NCBI RefSeq assembly: GCF_004309735.1
Contig: NZ_SIXC01000003.1
Coordinates: forward strand, 44,303-108,302
Reading direction: 5' to 3'
Length of the DNA: 64,000 bases
From: Desulfovibrio legallii
Lineage (GTDB): Bacteria; Desulfobacterota; Desulfovibrionia; Desulfovibrionales; Desulfovibrionaceae
Part shown: positions 7,399 to 17,063 of the stretch, piece by piece
How the letters are laid out: the number at the start of each line of letters is the position of its first letter
Numbering within the stretch: position 1 is the first letter of the stretch
The notes under the pieces: generated by a model
Databases searched by the model: none
Told to the model about the DNA's origin: nothing
Seen by the model: only the letters and a program-made list of their open reading frames with translations
Position numbers and translations under genes: made by a program

Positions 7399-9021
7399 TT
7401 ATTGGCGCACCACCAGGGTCGCGCCCGCGCGCAGGGATTTGGGGTCCACCTTGTTCCAACGCTGCAGGTCTTCCACGCTCACGTTATGGGCGCGGGCGAT
7501 TTTCCAGAGGTTGTCGTTGCTCTGCACGGTGTAGGTCTGGCGGCGGCCGCCGGTTTTGGCCGCGGCGGCACGGGGTGCGGGCGCTGGCGCGTCGCGACCC
7601 GGAATGCGCAGCTCCGCCCCGGCGTGGATGACATTGGGGTTGGCTATGCCATTGTATTCCTGCAGGTCTTTGACGCTCACGCCATAGCGGCGGGCCACGG
7701 CGTAGAGAGTTTCGTCCGCCCGCAGGGTGTGACGGGCGTCGTTGCCGCGGCTCTGTACGGTCCTTTCGTTCCGGGCTACGGCGCGGGGGGCTTTTTCTCT
7801 TTGCCTTGGGGCGGAGCGGGCGTCCAGCGCGGCCACGGCTCTGGGGGACATATCCACCGAGCGGGGCACCAGTACGGTTTCTCCGGTGCGCAGGCTGGCG
7901 TTGCCGGGGTTCAGGGCCCGCAGGCGGGCCTCAGGCACGCCGCAGCGGCGGCTGATCTTGGACCAGGAATCGGCATTGCTGCCCACGCGCACTACGGTCC
8001 AGCCCGCGTAGGGCGCGCCCTGGGGGGAGTGCAAAAAGGCCAGGGCCTCACGCTCGCGCTGGGCGGGCAGGTAGACAAAGGTGTTGCGCCCTGTATCGGA
8101 AATGGGCTGTTTGTGGTGAGGGTTGTAGGCGCGGAAGTCTTCCCAGTCCAGACGGCAGGCCGCGGCTAGGGCCATGAGGTCCGTGCCCGGACGGGCTGTG
8201 AGGCGTCGCACCTCCGGCGCGTTTTCCGGAGTCACCGGGGCAAAGCCCAGCTGGGGCAGGTTGCGCATGATCTTGGTGACGGCCAGAAAGCGCGGCACGT
8301 ATTGCTTGGTTTCTTCCCGCAGACGGGCTTTGTCGTCCAGCAGGTGGTTGCGGGCCTTGACCTCAAAAAAGTCCTTGCCGCCTGTGCCCTGTTTGGCGCG
8401 GCCCATCTTGCCCTCGCCCGCGTTGTAGGCGGCGATGGCCGTGGGCCAGTCGCCGAAGTCGCCATAGAGCTTCTGCAGGTAGTCCGCCGCCGCTTCAGTC
8501 GCCTGGTAGGGGTCCAGGCGCTCGTCCGTCCACCAGTCCTGGTTCAGGCCGTAGTTACGTCCGGTGGAGGGCATGAACTGCCAGGCCCCGGCAGCGCCGG
8601 CGGGCGATTTGGCGTCAGGGCGGTAGCCGCTTTCCACAATGGCCAGGTAGGCCAGTTCCTCCGGCATGCCGCGTGAACGAAAAACCTTGCGGGCATAGGC
8701 CAAGTAGCGCTCCGCCCTTTTGGAAAAGACGTTCATGGTGGGGCGGCCCTGGCGCAAAAAGTATTTGTACTGGCGGGCCACATCGGGCATGGCCGCTTCG
8801 GGAACGTTTTTGTCGATCTGGCCGGTGGATTTGAGGGCGGCCAGCTCTGCAGTGGAAAGGGGCGGGGAATTGTCTTCGGGCACCAGCAGCGAAGGCATGT
8901 CGCCCTTGTTGCCCGAGCTCTGCCGCGAGGCGCAGCCCCCGGCCAGCATGAGGCAGCAGCAGACAAAAAGGAACAATCCTCGAACCGTTGCCGGCCGCCG
9001 CCGGCTTCCAAGGCAGTGCAT
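7399..9021 (-). CDS. mltD: MltD-like lytic transglycosylase lipoprotein with LysM domains
   Basis: A 540-residue murein lytic transglycosylase. A lipoprotein signal ends at LMLAGGC (Cys30 as lipidation site). The SLT catalytic domain shows LAIVESGYRPDAKSPAGAAG with the catalytic Glu, then GAWQFMPSTGRNYGL and AAYNAGEGKM. The C-terminal third has two clear LysM repeats (RADETLYAVARRYGVS and SNDNLWKIARAHNVS) and a more divergent one before them. It cleaves peptidoglycan glycan strands at the outer membrane. The start at 9021 has GGAG 7 nt upstream; another ATG lies six codons earlier without a good site. Confidence 0.93.
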   Translation of the reverse strand: MHCLGSRRRPATVRGLFLFVCCCLMLAGGCASRQSSGNKGDMPSLLVPEDNSPPLSTAELAALKSTGQIDKNVPEAAMPDVARQYKYFLRQGRPTMNVFSKRAERYLAYARKVFRSRGMPEELAYLAIVESGYRPDAKSPAGAAGAWQFMPSTGRNYGLNQDWWTDERLDPYQATEAAADYLQKLYGDFGDWPTAIAAYNAGEGKMGRAKQGTGGKDFFEVKARNHLLDDKARLREETKQYVPRFLAVTKIMRNLPQLGFAPVTPENAPEVRRLTARPGTDLMALAAACRLDWEDFRAYNPHHKQPISDTGRNTFVYLPAQREREALAFLHSPQGAPYAGWTVVRVGSNADSWSKISRRCGVPEARLRALNPGNASLRTGETVLVPRSVDMSPRAVAALDARSAPRQREKAPRAVARNERTVQSRGNDARHTLRADETLYAVARRYGVSVKDLQEYNGIANPNVIHAGAELRIPGRDAPAPAPRAAAAKTGGRRQTYTVQSNDNLWKIARAHNVSVEDLQRWNKVDPKSLRAGATLVVRQ

Positions 9022-9161
9022 GACGTTCTCCGTGGGCATCGTCGGCTTGCCAGGAGCCGGGGGGATGCCGTAGACCTTCTTCTGTATGTTACGCGGCCGT
9101 AAGGCCGCCTTTCACCTTTTTTCGGCCGCCCCCGGCGGCCTGTGCCCGCGCGGAGACGTCC

Positions 9162-9983
9162 ATGTCCCATTCTGACGAAGCAGCCCCGCTGCTGCCCGGC
9201 CTCAAACCCGTGCTGGAGCTTTTGTCCAGCGATCCGCAGCGTATTGACTGCATATTCTGCAAAAAAGGCCTGCGCGGCCCCGAAGCCCAGGCAATACAGG
9301 CCCTTTGCCGGGAGCGTGGCGTGCGTTTTACCCTGGTGGAGCAGGCCGCCCTGGACCGGCTTTGCCGTCCTGGCCAGGCCGGAGCCCGCAGCGGGGGCGG
9401 GCGGCCGCCCGTGGCCCATCAGGGGGTGGTGGCCCGGCTGGCCGCCGCCGGCTTCTGTGAGCTGACTGACCTGCTGGCCGCCGTGAACAACGCTCCCTTG
9501 CCGCTCATTGTGGCCCTGGACCAGGTGCAGGACCCCGGCAATGTGGGCACCTTGTGCCGCACGCTCTATGCCCTGGGCGGGGCGGGGCTGTTGCTGCCGC
9601 GCCATAATAGCGCGTATCTGGGCCCGGCCGCCCAGCGGGCCGCCGCAGGCGCTCTGGAGCGCCTGCCCGTGGCCAAAGTGACCAACCTGGGCCACGCCCT
9701 GGACAGCGCCGAAGAAGCGGGCCTGAACATTTACGGCGCGGGCGGCGGGCCCGGAACAATGGACGCTTTTGCCGTGCCCTTGCGCCTGCCCGCCGTGCTG
9801 GTGCTGGGCAATGAGGACAAAGGCCTGCGGCCCGGCGTGCTCAAGCGCTGTGGGGCTGTGCTGCGCATTCCGCAGGCCCGGCCCTTTGATTCGCTCAATG
9901 TGGCGCAGGCCGGGGCCATCCTGCTGGGGCTTACTGCCGCGCGGCACAGTGGCTGCGACACTTTTTTGCCTGCGCAAAACTGA
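9162..9983 (+). CDS. rlmB: TrmH/SpoU family rRNA 2'-O-methyltransferase (RlmB-like)
   Basis: A 273-residue SPOUT methyltransferase. An N-terminal substrate-binding domain of about 80 residues precedes the trefoil-knot catalytic domain. Its three motifs are LDQVQDPGNVGTLCRT (motif 1, catalytic Arg), LVLGNEDKGLRPGVLKRC (motif 2) and IPQARPFDSLNVAQAGAILL (motif 3). RlmB methylates G2251 in 23S rRNA; the exact target here is inferred. It is divergent from mltD and ends at a perfect terminator (10054-10085). Confidence 0.88.
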   Translation: MSHSDEAAPLLPGLKPVLELLSSDPQRIDCIFCKKGLRGPEAQAIQALCRERGVRFTLVEQAALDRLCRPGQAGARSGGGRPPVAHQGVVARLAAAGFCELTDLLAAVNNAPLPLIVALDQVQDPGNVGTLCRTLYALGGAGLLLPRHNSAYLGPAAQRAAAGALERLPVAKVTNLGHALDSAEEAGLNIYGAGGGPGTMDAFAVPLRLPAVLVLGNEDKGLRPGVLKRCGAVLRIPQARPFDSLNVAQAGAILLGLTAARHSGCDTFLPAQN

Positions 9984-10053
9984 TATAGCAAAAAGCGCGC
10001 CAATGTGCTGTCGCTGACAGTACACAAAAAAATTGTCAACAACAATAGCTAAA

Positions 10054-10085
10054 ATGGGGAACATGCGTCATGTTCCCCATTTTTT
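10054..10085 (+). terminator. Intrinsic terminator after rlmB
   Basis: A 12-bp perfect stem ATGGGGAACATG / CATGTTCCCCAT with a CGT loop is followed immediately by TTTTT. It lies 70 nt after the rlmB stop. Confidence 0.9.
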
Positions 10086-10363
10086 GTTGGCCTTTATATT
10101 TTAAAAAAAGTCTAGAATTATTTTATGCAATTACTATAACAGTTGTATATTCTTTGCGGACGCAATGTTGGAATGTATGACCGCTGCATTGCACGGCAAT
10201 AGCACGGTATGCGCCGCTTGGGCGTATGCCGGTACATGCCTGCGGCGTGTGCGCCTTTGTACGGGGCAGTGTTTGCGGGCTGTCCGGCGCAAAAACGGCC
10301 TGGGAATACGTAAACCCAGGCCGTTTGGGGTACGGCAAGCACGCTGCCCCGGCAGCCGAGGCG
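10086..10363. other. Gene-free spacer between rlmB and the chemoreceptor gene
   Basis: I find no credible gene. It begins AT-rich (10090-10160) and becomes GC-rich with nested inverted repeats (for example GCAATG/CATTGC near 10160-10195 and CGCCGC/GCGGCG near 10210-10250). A minus-strand terminator closes it at 10291-10327. A small RNA is possible but unsupported. Confidence 0.5.
10291..10327 (-). terminator. Intrinsic terminator of the chemoreceptor gene
   Basis: On the minus strand AACGGCCTGGG pairs with CCCAGGCCGTT around a 10-nt loop and is followed by TTTTTG, 37 nt after the chemoreceptor stop. Confidence 0.85.
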
Positions 10364-12457
10364 TTAGCTGTGCTGCAGTTCGGCAATAAGGCCGCTCAGA
10401 CGCTGGGACTGCGCGGTCAGATCCCCCACAGCCGCAGTGGCGGCGCGCATGGCCTGAGCCGTCTGGGCCGAGAGTTCGTTGACGTGCACAATGGACTGGT
10501 TGATTTCTTCACTGGCGGCGGACTGCTCTTCGCTGGCCGTGGCAATGGCGCCCACCTGGTCTGCTGTTGCTTCCACATTGCCCACTATTTCTTCCAGGGC
10601 CTTGCCGGATTGCCCGGCGAAGTCCGCAGCGGTTTCCACTTCGCGCAGGGCCTTGTCCATGGCTTCCACGCTCTGGGAGGTGCTGGTCTGGATGGCGCTG
10701 ATGGCGTTGCCCACATCGTTGGTGGAGGCCATGGTCTTTTCGGCCAGCTTGCGCACCTCGTCCGCCACCACGGCAAAGCCGCGCCCGGCCTCGCCGGCGC
10801 GGGCGGCCTCAATGGCGGCGTTGAGGGCCAGCAGGTTGGTCTGGTCGGCAATGTCCGAAATGACGTTCATGATTCTGGTGATGGCCTGGGCGTGCTCGTT
10901 GAGCTGGTTCATATCCTCCTTGAGGGCCTGTGAAACGCGCTGCACCTGGTCAATGCTCTGCAGGGCCTGCTGTACGATGCGCGCGCCGCCTTCGGCATTG
11001 GAGCGCGTTTCGGAGGAAACGGACGAAGCTGCGGAGGCGTTGCGGGCTACCTCCTGCACTGTGGCGTTCATTTCGTTCATGGCAGTGGCGGCTTCGTCCA
11101 GGCGGCGGGCGGATTCGTCGGCACTGTGGTTGGATTGTTCTATCTGGGCGGCAAGCTGGTCTGAAGCCGCGCCAATGGCCCGGACCACGTTTTCCAATTG
11201 GGCGGCGGCGGCAAGCATGCCGTCCCGTTTGGCGGTTTCGGCCTGGCGGGCCGCGCCTTCAGCCCTGGTTTTGGCCTCCTGGGCTTCTGTGGCGGCCTGC
11301 TGGGCGGCGCGGTTTTTCTCCTCGCCTTCCTCCAGCAGCTTTTTGATGTTGTCCACCATATGCTCCACACCCTGGCCCAGCACGGTAAATTCGTCCCGCC
11401 GCTTGGCGGCGTCGGTCAGCAAGGCGCGTTCCTGTGCATTAAGCTCCAAACGGCCGCCGGCCACGGCTTCGGTCATGCCCGAAATGCCGCCCAGCAGGCG
11501 CGCAATGGCGCGCGAGGCCAGGATGATGATGGCCCCCACCACCAGGGCGCAGGCCAGGGCCAGGAAGATGTTGTTGCGCAGCATGGTCATGATGGGGGCG
11601 TACAGTTCCTCCCTGTCAAATTCCAGGCAGAGCACCCAGCCTTCTTCGGGCATGCGCGTGTAGTAGACGATTTTTTCTTTGCCCTGCGCATCGGTATAGC
11701 TTGCCCGGCCGTCATCTGCAGCCAGCATCTGCCGCACTACAGGATTTTTACTTTCATCGTTGCCCATGCGGCTGGCGTCGCGGTGCAGGGTGACCCGTCC
11801 TTTGAGGTCGTAGGCGTACATGCTGCCGTGTTCGCCAAAGCGCACCTTGTTGGTGGTGACCTTGGCCAGATTGAAGTTGTCCACCCCGGTCCAGATCACG
11901 CCTTTGACCTTGCCGTTGTCCGTCAGGGGCATGGCTATGACTGTGGTCACCTTGCCGGTGGTGGCGCTGACCAGACTCATGACTGTGGTTTTACCCGCGA
12001 TGCCGCGCTTATAATATTCCCGACTGGAAAAGTCCTTGCCCACGGATGCGCTGGGATTTTTTTCGCCCGTCACATGATGGGCGATGGTCAGACCGGCGGC
12101 GTCCATCACCCCGCAGAAGGCCACCTTGGAATTGCGCTCGGTAAAGGCTTTGAGAGCCGTATCCGTCCGCTGGAAGAGGGGCTGCAGCTCCTCCTGGGGC
12201 AGGCCCGTGTTGTGGGCGTCCAGAAAGGCGTTGATGCGGTTGTTTTCCGCCAGCAGGCTCAGGGTTTCCTGCAGGCCTTCAAACACGGCGTGCAGGCTGA
12301 TTTCCTGGTTGTCCAGCAGGGTAAGGACGTCCTGCCTGATCTGTTGGCGCAGAGTGTTTTCAGACATGCGGTAGCTCAGGCCGGCCACAAGCAACAGGCC
12401 GATAATGGCTGGCAGCAGGACAACAATCAGCATCTTTTGCATCAATCCCATCTTCAT
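10364..12457 (-). CDS. Methyl-accepting chemotaxis protein with dCache sensor
   Basis: A 697-residue transmembrane chemoreceptor. TM1 spans about residues 9-29, and a roughly 270-residue periplasmic region resembling a dCache double-PAS ligand domain follows (conserved stretch [19 protein letters not shown]). TM2 is near residues 298-325, then a short HAMP-like linker and a coiled-coil signalling domain. The tip, around [20 protein letters not shown], is the CheA/CheW contact region. The start uses AAGGAGG 5 nt before ATG at 12457. No che genes are nearby, so it is an orphan receptor. The ligand is unknown; dCache domains often bind amino acids or organic acids. Confidence 0.93.
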   Translation of the reverse strand: MKMGLMQKMLIVVLLPAIIGLLLVAGLSYRMSENTLRQQIRQDVLTLLDNQEISLHAVFEGLQETLSLLAENNRINAFLDAHNTGLPQEELQPLFQRTDTALKAFTERNSKVAFCGVMDAAGLTIAHHVTGEKNPSASVGKDFSSREYYKRGIAGKTTVMSLVSATTGKVTTVIAMPLTDNGKVKGVIWTGVDNFNLAKVTTNKVRFGEHGSMYAYDLKGRVTLHRDASRMGNDESKNPVVRQMLAADDGRASYTDAQGKEKIVYYTRMPEEGWVLCLEFDREELYAPIMTMLRNNIFLALACALVVGAIIILASRAIARLLGGISGMTEAVAGGRLELNAQERALLTDAAKRRDEFTVLGQGVEHMVDNIKKLLEEGEEKNRAAQQAATEAQEAKTRAEGAARQAETAKRDGMLAAAAQLENVVRAIGAASDQLAAQIEQSNHSADESARRLDEAATAMNEMNATVQEVARNASAASSVSSETRSNAEGGARIVQQALQSIDQVQRVSQALKEDMNQLNEHAQAITRIMNVISDIADQTNLLALNAAIEAARAGEAGRGFAVVADEVRKLAEKTMASTNDVGNAISAIQTSTSQSVEAMDKALREVETAADFAGQSGKALEEIVGNVEATADQVGAIATASEEQSAASEEINQSIVHVNELSAQTAQAMRAATAAVGDLTAQSQRLSGLIAELQHS

Positions 12458-12774
12458 GCGGCCTCCTTGCGGCTGAACCTTCAAAAAATTCTCGAAGCGC
12501 AATCGCCGTCGCTCCTGCCCGGGACAAGCGCGGCAGCCGGTATGATTGCGGGGTCATGGAGACTCCGCAGCCCGTTTGCATGCGTGTCATGAATAGTATC
12601 GTCTATCCGGATGAAGCGATTAGGGATGCTTTGCAATCTGTCTGAATAACAAAAAATTTTAATTTTAAAAAAATATGAAAAATTTGTTGTTGCATTGGCG
12701 CATGCGCTTTGTTACTAAAATATAGTATGGAATTTATATAATATTTTTTAAAAAGCCGTGCGGCAAGGGACGTC
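12458..12774. other. Divergent intergenic region between chemoreceptor and hybrid kinase
   Basis: This 317-nt region contains the start-proximal sites of both divergent genes. 12640-12760 is strikingly AT-rich against the GC-rich background and includes several TATA-like stretches before the kinase ATG. I could not assign one convincing -35/-10 pair. Confidence 0.5.
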
Positions 12775-15700
12775 ATGGCCAGGACAACAGTATATATATT
12801 GGTTGGTTGCATCCTGCTGTTGTCGGTCATAAGGGCGCAGACGGCGTCCGCAGCCGTGGATTCTGCCCCTCCCCTGGTCATAGCCTGCATGACGGGCAAC
12901 GAACCGCTTTCTTTTGTTGCCAAAACCGGCGAGCCGGCTGGGCTGCTGGTGGATTTCTGGCGTTTGTGGGGCCGCAAGGTGGGGCGTGCGGTCACCTTCC
13001 GCATGGCGTCGTGGGACGCTACTGTGGCAGACCTCAGGGCGGGCCGCGCCCAGATCCATTTTGGCATGTATATCACGGGAGACCGGGCCGTCTGGGCGCA
13101 CTTCGGTCCGCCCCTGTACCCCGCCCGCACGGGAATTTTGTCCGCCGCCGGCGGCCGGGAAGCCGTCGACCCCGCTCAGCTGGGCGAGGGCGGCATTGCC
13201 GTGCTCAATGGCTCGGTGCAGGAATCCTTTTTGCGCGAGCGCTATCCGGATCTGCGCCTGTTGCCGGCCAACAACATCACGGCAATGCTTATGGCCGTGG
13301 TGCGCGGGCAGGCGCAGGGTGTGGCCGGCATGCTCCCCACGCTCTACAGCGCCATCGACGCCCTGGGCCTTACCCCACACTTTGCGCAGCGGCCCATCAT
13401 TCTTTTTACCCGCAGCCTGCACCCCGCCGTGCGCAAAGAGGATGCGGCCCTGCTGCCCTTGCTGGAGGAGGGTTTTGCCCGCATCAGCCGTGACGAACTG
13501 GTGGGGCTGGAAAACCGCTGGATACGCAACCGCGACCTGCGCGTCTGGGGCAAGATGCGGCGGGAGCTGCGCCTCAATGATGTGGAGCGGGCTTGGCTCG
13601 CCGCGCACCCTCTCTGGCGTGTGGCGCTGCACGGGCAATGGCCGCCGCTGGAATTTGCCAGTGGGGAGCAGATGCGCGGATTGAGCCTGGACGTGGTCCG
13701 CCTGCTGACCGTCGGTCTGGGGGTGGAGGCCGTGCCCGTGCCCTTGGGGCGCGGCGTCGTCGCCGCCCCCGTGGATGCCGATGTAGTCCCGTTTATGGAC
13801 GACGTGCCGGCCGGGACGCGGCCCTGGCTGTTCACCCGGTCGGTTTTGTCTTTGCCGGTGGCCGCGATCATGCGCGACAGCGACCGTCTGGTTACAGGTT
13901 TTGACGATCTGGCGGGCAAGACCCTGGCTGTCCACAACCATCTGGGGCTGGAGGCCAGGCTGCGCGAGCTCGTCCCTGATGTAAAGACGGTCCCGCTGGC
14001 GGGGGTGAACGCCGGGCTCGACGGGCTGCGGCGGGGCGATTACGATGCCGTGGTGGACCTGGCCCTGGCGGCGGATTACACCCTGCGCAACGGCGACATC
14101 AAAGGCCTGCGCCCTGTGCCCTTGCCCGGCTTGCAATATGCGGTGCGGCTGGCCGTGCGGGGCGATTGGCCGCAGCTGGTCGGCATCCTTGATAAGGCGC
14201 TGGACAGCGTGCCCCACGACGACCTGGTGGATCTGGTGGAGCATTGGGCCAACCTGCAGGTGGAGCGGACCACAGACTGGACTTTTGTCTGGCGTCTGAC
14301 GGCGCTGGGGCTGCTTTGCGGCGGCAGTCTGCTGGGCGTCACTCTGCTCTGGAACCGTCGTCTGGCGCGGGAATCGCGGGCGCGACGGCAGGCCCTGGAC
14401 GCGGCCGAAGCCAATGCCGAGGCTCTGGAGCAGCGCGAGCAGCAGTTGCGGGCCATCGTGGACCATTTGCCCAGCATGGTGATTTTGAAGGACGAAGCCG
14501 GGCGGTATCTGTTAATAAACAAAAGGGTTGAGGAATTTTTCGGTCGGTCCGCCGCTGAACTGGAGGGCAAGACCAACAGCGCTTTGCTGTCGGCGGCGAA
14601 AGCCGCTGAGGCTGCCCGGGTGGACCGGGAGGTGCTGGCCTCCGGCGGGATACGCCGGTATCAGGAGGTCATGCACAATAAGGACGGCGAAGCGCGCGAT
14701 GTAGAGGTGGTCAAGGTGCCCCTGCGCGATGAAAAAGGGCGTTTGTTCGGCCTCATTTTTACCGGCACGGACGTGACCGAGCGTCGGCGGGCCGAGCGGG
14801 AAATGCGTCGGGCCGAGGCGGAAATGGCCCAGATTTTCAACGCCTCCGGCGGCGGCATGCGCGTTATTGACCGTGATCTGCGGGTGCAGGAGGTAAACGC
14901 GGCCTACCTGCGGCTTTTTGATCATAGCCGGGACGCGGTGCCCGGCGCTCCGGGCGGCGGCCCTCTGGACGAAGACGGCGGCGTGACCGTGGCGCTTGTG
15001 CGGCGCGTGCTGCAGGGGGAAGCCCGCTCCACGGGCACGGCCTTGCGGCATGCCCGCACCGGGCGGGCCGTCTACTGCGACCTGGTGATGACGCCCCTGA
15101 TTGCGCCCGACGGCGTGCTGCGGGGCGTTATTGAAGACTGCCGCGACGTGACTGACCTGGTGCAGAGCCGCCAAGCCATGGAGCAGGCCAAGCAGGCTGC
15201 GGAGCAGGCCAACCGGGCCAAGAGCGAATTTCTCGCCAACATGAGCCACGAAATCCGTACGCCCATGAACGCCATCATGGGCCTGACCCATCTGCTGCAG
15301 CAGACCGATGTCACGCCCCGGCAGCACGAATACCTGCGGCACATTGCCGCCTCCGCCCGCGCCCTGTTGCGGATTATCAACGATATTCTGGACTTTTCCA
15401 AAATTGAAGCCGGGCGTATGGAAATGGAGCAGACGGAATTTGCGCTGGAGGAAGTGCTCGATCAGCTCATGGGGCTGGAATCGGCCAAGAGCGCGGACAA
15501 GGGTCTGGAGCTGCTGCTGCACCTGAGCCCGGACGTGCCCCGCCGGCTGGTGGGGGATCCTCTGCGTCTGGGGCAGGTGCTTATTAATCTGGTGGACAAT
15601 GCCGTCAAATTTACGGAAAAGGGCGAGGTGGCGGTGGCCGTGCAGCGCGAAAGTCAGGGGGACGGCCATGCGGTTTTGCGTTTTTCCGTGCGCGATACGG

Positions 15701-16797
15701 GCATGGGCATGACCGAGGACCAGGCGGCCATGCTGTTTCAGCCCTTTGCCCAGGCGGATACCTCCACCACCCGCCGGTTCGGGGGCACGGGGCTGGGGCT
15801 TTCCATCTGCCGGCGGATTGTGAGCCTCATGGGTGGGGAGCTTCGGGTGGAGAGCGAAGTGGGGGAGGGCAGCACGTTTTGGTTCACGGCCCACTTTGGT
15901 CTGGCGGCTGATCAGGCGCGGCCTGCCACCGTGGCCTGCCGCGACCAGGCTGGCCTGCAGGGGCTGCGGGTGCTGGTGGTGGACGATGCCGCCACCGGGC
16001 GGGAAATCCTCTGCCAGGCTCTGGAAACTGTAGGCTTCTGTTCCGGGCAGGCCGCCAGCGGCGGCGAGGCCTTGGACGAACTGGTGCGGGCCGCGCGCGC
16101 AGGCGAACCCTACCAGCTGGTGCTTATGGACTGGAAAATGCCCAGCCCGGACGGCATAGAAACGGCAGAGCTGATCCGCGCCTGCCCGGATTTGCCCCAC
16201 ACGCCCACGGTGTTCATGGTTTCCGCCTATGGGCGGGAAGAAATCATGCGTCGGGCTCAGGCTGCGGGCATACGTCACTTTTTAATCAAACCCGTAAGCC
16301 CCATGCTGCTGCTGCAGACCATCGGGGAGGTGTTTGGCTCGTCGGTCGCCGCCTCGGCCCGGCCCCTTGCCGCTGCCCCGCCCCGGGCCATGGCAGAAGG
16401 CGACAGCCTGCGGGTTTTGTTGGCCGAAGACAATGAAATCAACCAGCTGGTGGCCAAGGAACTGCTGGAGGCCGCCGGCCTGACGGTAGATATTGCCAAC
16501 AATGGCCGTGAAGCCGTGGACATGGCCCTGGAGGGCGACTACGCCGCCGTGTTCATGGATATTCATATGCCGGAGATGGACGGCATCACCGCCACCCAGT
16601 TGCTGCGGGGCACGGAGCGCTGCCGCAGCCTGCCCATCATTGCCCTGACGGCTGACGGCATGCTGGGCGACCATGAAAAAAGCCTGGCCGCCGGTATGGA
16701 CGACCACCTGCCCAAACCCATTGACCCTGAAAGTCTGATGGCGGCCGTGCGCCGCTGGGTGCGGCCCGCGGCGAGCTCCATGAGCGACACGGCCTGA
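12775..16797 (+). CDS. Hybrid sensor histidine kinase with two periplasmic solute-binding domains
   Basis: A 1340-residue membrane sensor built like BvgS/EvgS. A signal peptide (about 1-26) leads to two tandem SBP_bac_3-type Venus-flytrap domains (about 33-250 and 275-490). One TM segment lies near 502-525, followed by two PAS domains (about 555-675 and 690-800). The HisKA phosphoacceptor is H825 in ANMSHEIRTPMN. An HATPase domain comes next, then two receiver domains with phosphorylatable Asp near D1119 (LMDWKMP) and D1262 (FMDIHMP). Unlike BvgS there is no C-terminal HPt domain. No response regulator is adjacent, so the output partner is unknown. The ligand is probably a small amino-acid-like molecule. 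Confidence 0.93.
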   Translation: MARTTVYILVGCILLLSVIRAQTASAAVDSAPPLVIACMTGNEPLSFVAKTGEPAGLLVDFWRLWGRKVGRAVTFRMASWDATVADLRAGRAQIHFGMYITGDRAVWAHFGPPLYPARTGILSAAGGREAVDPAQLGEGGIAVLNGSVQESFLRERYPDLRLLPANNITAMLMAVVRGQAQGVAGMLPTLYSAIDALGLTPHFAQRPIILFTRSLHPAVRKEDAALLPLLEEGFARISRDELVGLENRWIRNRDLRVWGKMRRELRLNDVERAWLAAHPLWRVALHGQWPPLEFASGEQMRGLSLDVVRLLTVGLGVEAVPVPLGRGVVAAPVDADVVPFMDDVPAGTRPWLFTRSVLSLPVAAIMRDSDRLVTGFDDLAGKTLAVHNHLGLEARLRELVPDVKTVPLAGVNAGLDGLRRGDYDAVVDLALAADYTLRNGDIKGLRPVPLPGLQYAVRLAVRGDWPQLVGILDKALDSVPHDDLVDLVEHWANLQVERTTDWTFVWRLTALGLLCGGSLLGVTLLWNRRLARESRARRQALDAAEANAEALEQREQQLRAIVDHLPSMVILKDEAGRYLLINKRVEEFFGRSAAELEGKTNSALLSAAKAAEAARVDREVLASGGIRRYQEVMHNKDGEARDVEVVKVPLRDEKGRLFGLIFTGTDVTERRRAEREMRRAEAEMAQIFNASGGGMRVIDRDLRVQEVNAAYLRLFDHSRDAVPGAPGGGPLDEDGGVTVALVRRVLQGEARSTGTALRHARTGRAVYCDLVMTPLIAPDGVLRGVIEDCRDVTDLVQSRQAMEQAKQAAEQANRAKSEFLANMSHEIRTPMNAIMGLTHLLQQTDVTPRQHEYLRHIAASARALLRIINDILDFSKIEAGRMEMEQTEFALEEVLDQLMGLESAKSADKGLELLLHLSPDVPRRLVGDPLRLGQVLINLVDNAVKFTEKGEVAVAVQRESQGDGHAVLRFSVRDTGMGMTEDQAAMLFQPFAQADTSTTRRFGGTGLGLSICRRIVSLMGGELRVESEVGEGSTFWFTAHFGLAADQARPATVACRDQAGLQGLRVLVVDDAATGREILCQALETVGFCSGQAASGGEALDELVRAARAGEPYQLVLMDWKMPSPDGIETAELIRACPDLPHTPTVFMVSAYGREEIMRRAQAAGIRHFLIKPVSPMLLLQTIGEVFGSSVAASARPLAAAPPRAMAEGDSLRVLLAEDNEINQLVAKELLEAAGLTVDIANNGREAVDMALEGDYAAVFMDIHMPEMDGITATQLLRGTERCRSLPIIALTADGMLGDHEKSLAAGMDDHLPKPIDPESLMAAVRRWVRPAASSMSDTA

Positions 16798-16818
16798 AAT
16801 GTTTTCAGCGGATTTTTG

Positions 16819-16847
16819 TTGACAGAAACGCAGCCTGTCGGTAATCT
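16819..16847 (+). promoter_or_regulatory. trp operon promoter
   Basis: A perfect -35 TTGACA (16819-16824) and -10 TAATCT (16842-16847) are separated by exactly 17 nt. They lie 28 nt before the leader peptide start, consistent with a sigma-70 promoter driving the attenuated trp transcript. Confidence 0.75.
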
Positions 16848-16875
16848 GCCAAAAAATACGGAATAAGGGGTTTGC

Positions 16876-16962
16876 ATGTCCGGTCTTTCCCACACCATTC
16901 TTTTCAGCCTGCAGGGCTGGTGGTGGCGCAAGCAACTGCGTGGGGGAGACGTGCGGGCCTAG
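16876..16962 (+). CDS. trpL: trp operon leader peptide with three consecutive Trp codons
   Basis: A 28-codon ORF sits between the trp promoter and trpE. Codons 15-17 are three consecutive UGG tryptophan codons, in the context LQGWWWRKQ. Ribosome stalling here when charged tRNA-Trp is scarce would control folding of the downstream RNA. A segment inside its 3' end (16943-16951, GGGGAGACG) is perfectly complementary to the 5' arm of the terminator (16997-17005). That is the antiterminator pairing expected of classical attenuation. AGGGG lies 6-10 nt before the ATG. Confidence 0.9.
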   Translation: MSGLSHTILFSLQGWWWRKQLRGGDVRA

Positions 16963-17026
16963 GTTCCGGTACGTTGGTTTGGTCGTCTATGAGCGCCGTC
17001 TCCCCGTGGAGACGGCGCTTTTTGTT
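16943..17026 (+). promoter_or_regulatory. trp attenuator: antiterminator and intrinsic terminator
   Basis: The terminator is a 12-bp perfect stem, 16992-17003 with 17008-17019, loop CCGT, followed by TTTTTGTTTTT. The alternative antiterminator pairs 16943-16951 with 16997-17005 (9 bp, extendable by 3 bp after a bulged T). A short CGCA/TGCG hairpin (16927-16940) just after the Trp codons could serve as the pause/protector structure. All elements of classical trp attenuation are visible. Confidence 0.88.
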
Positions 17027-17063
17027 TTTAACCCTTTTTGCAACAACCTGAAGGAAGCCGCAA

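Noticed and set aside
12694-12712. Sigma-54 promoter before the hybrid kinase
   Set aside because: TGGCGC is present but the GC element at the correct ten-base distance is missing.
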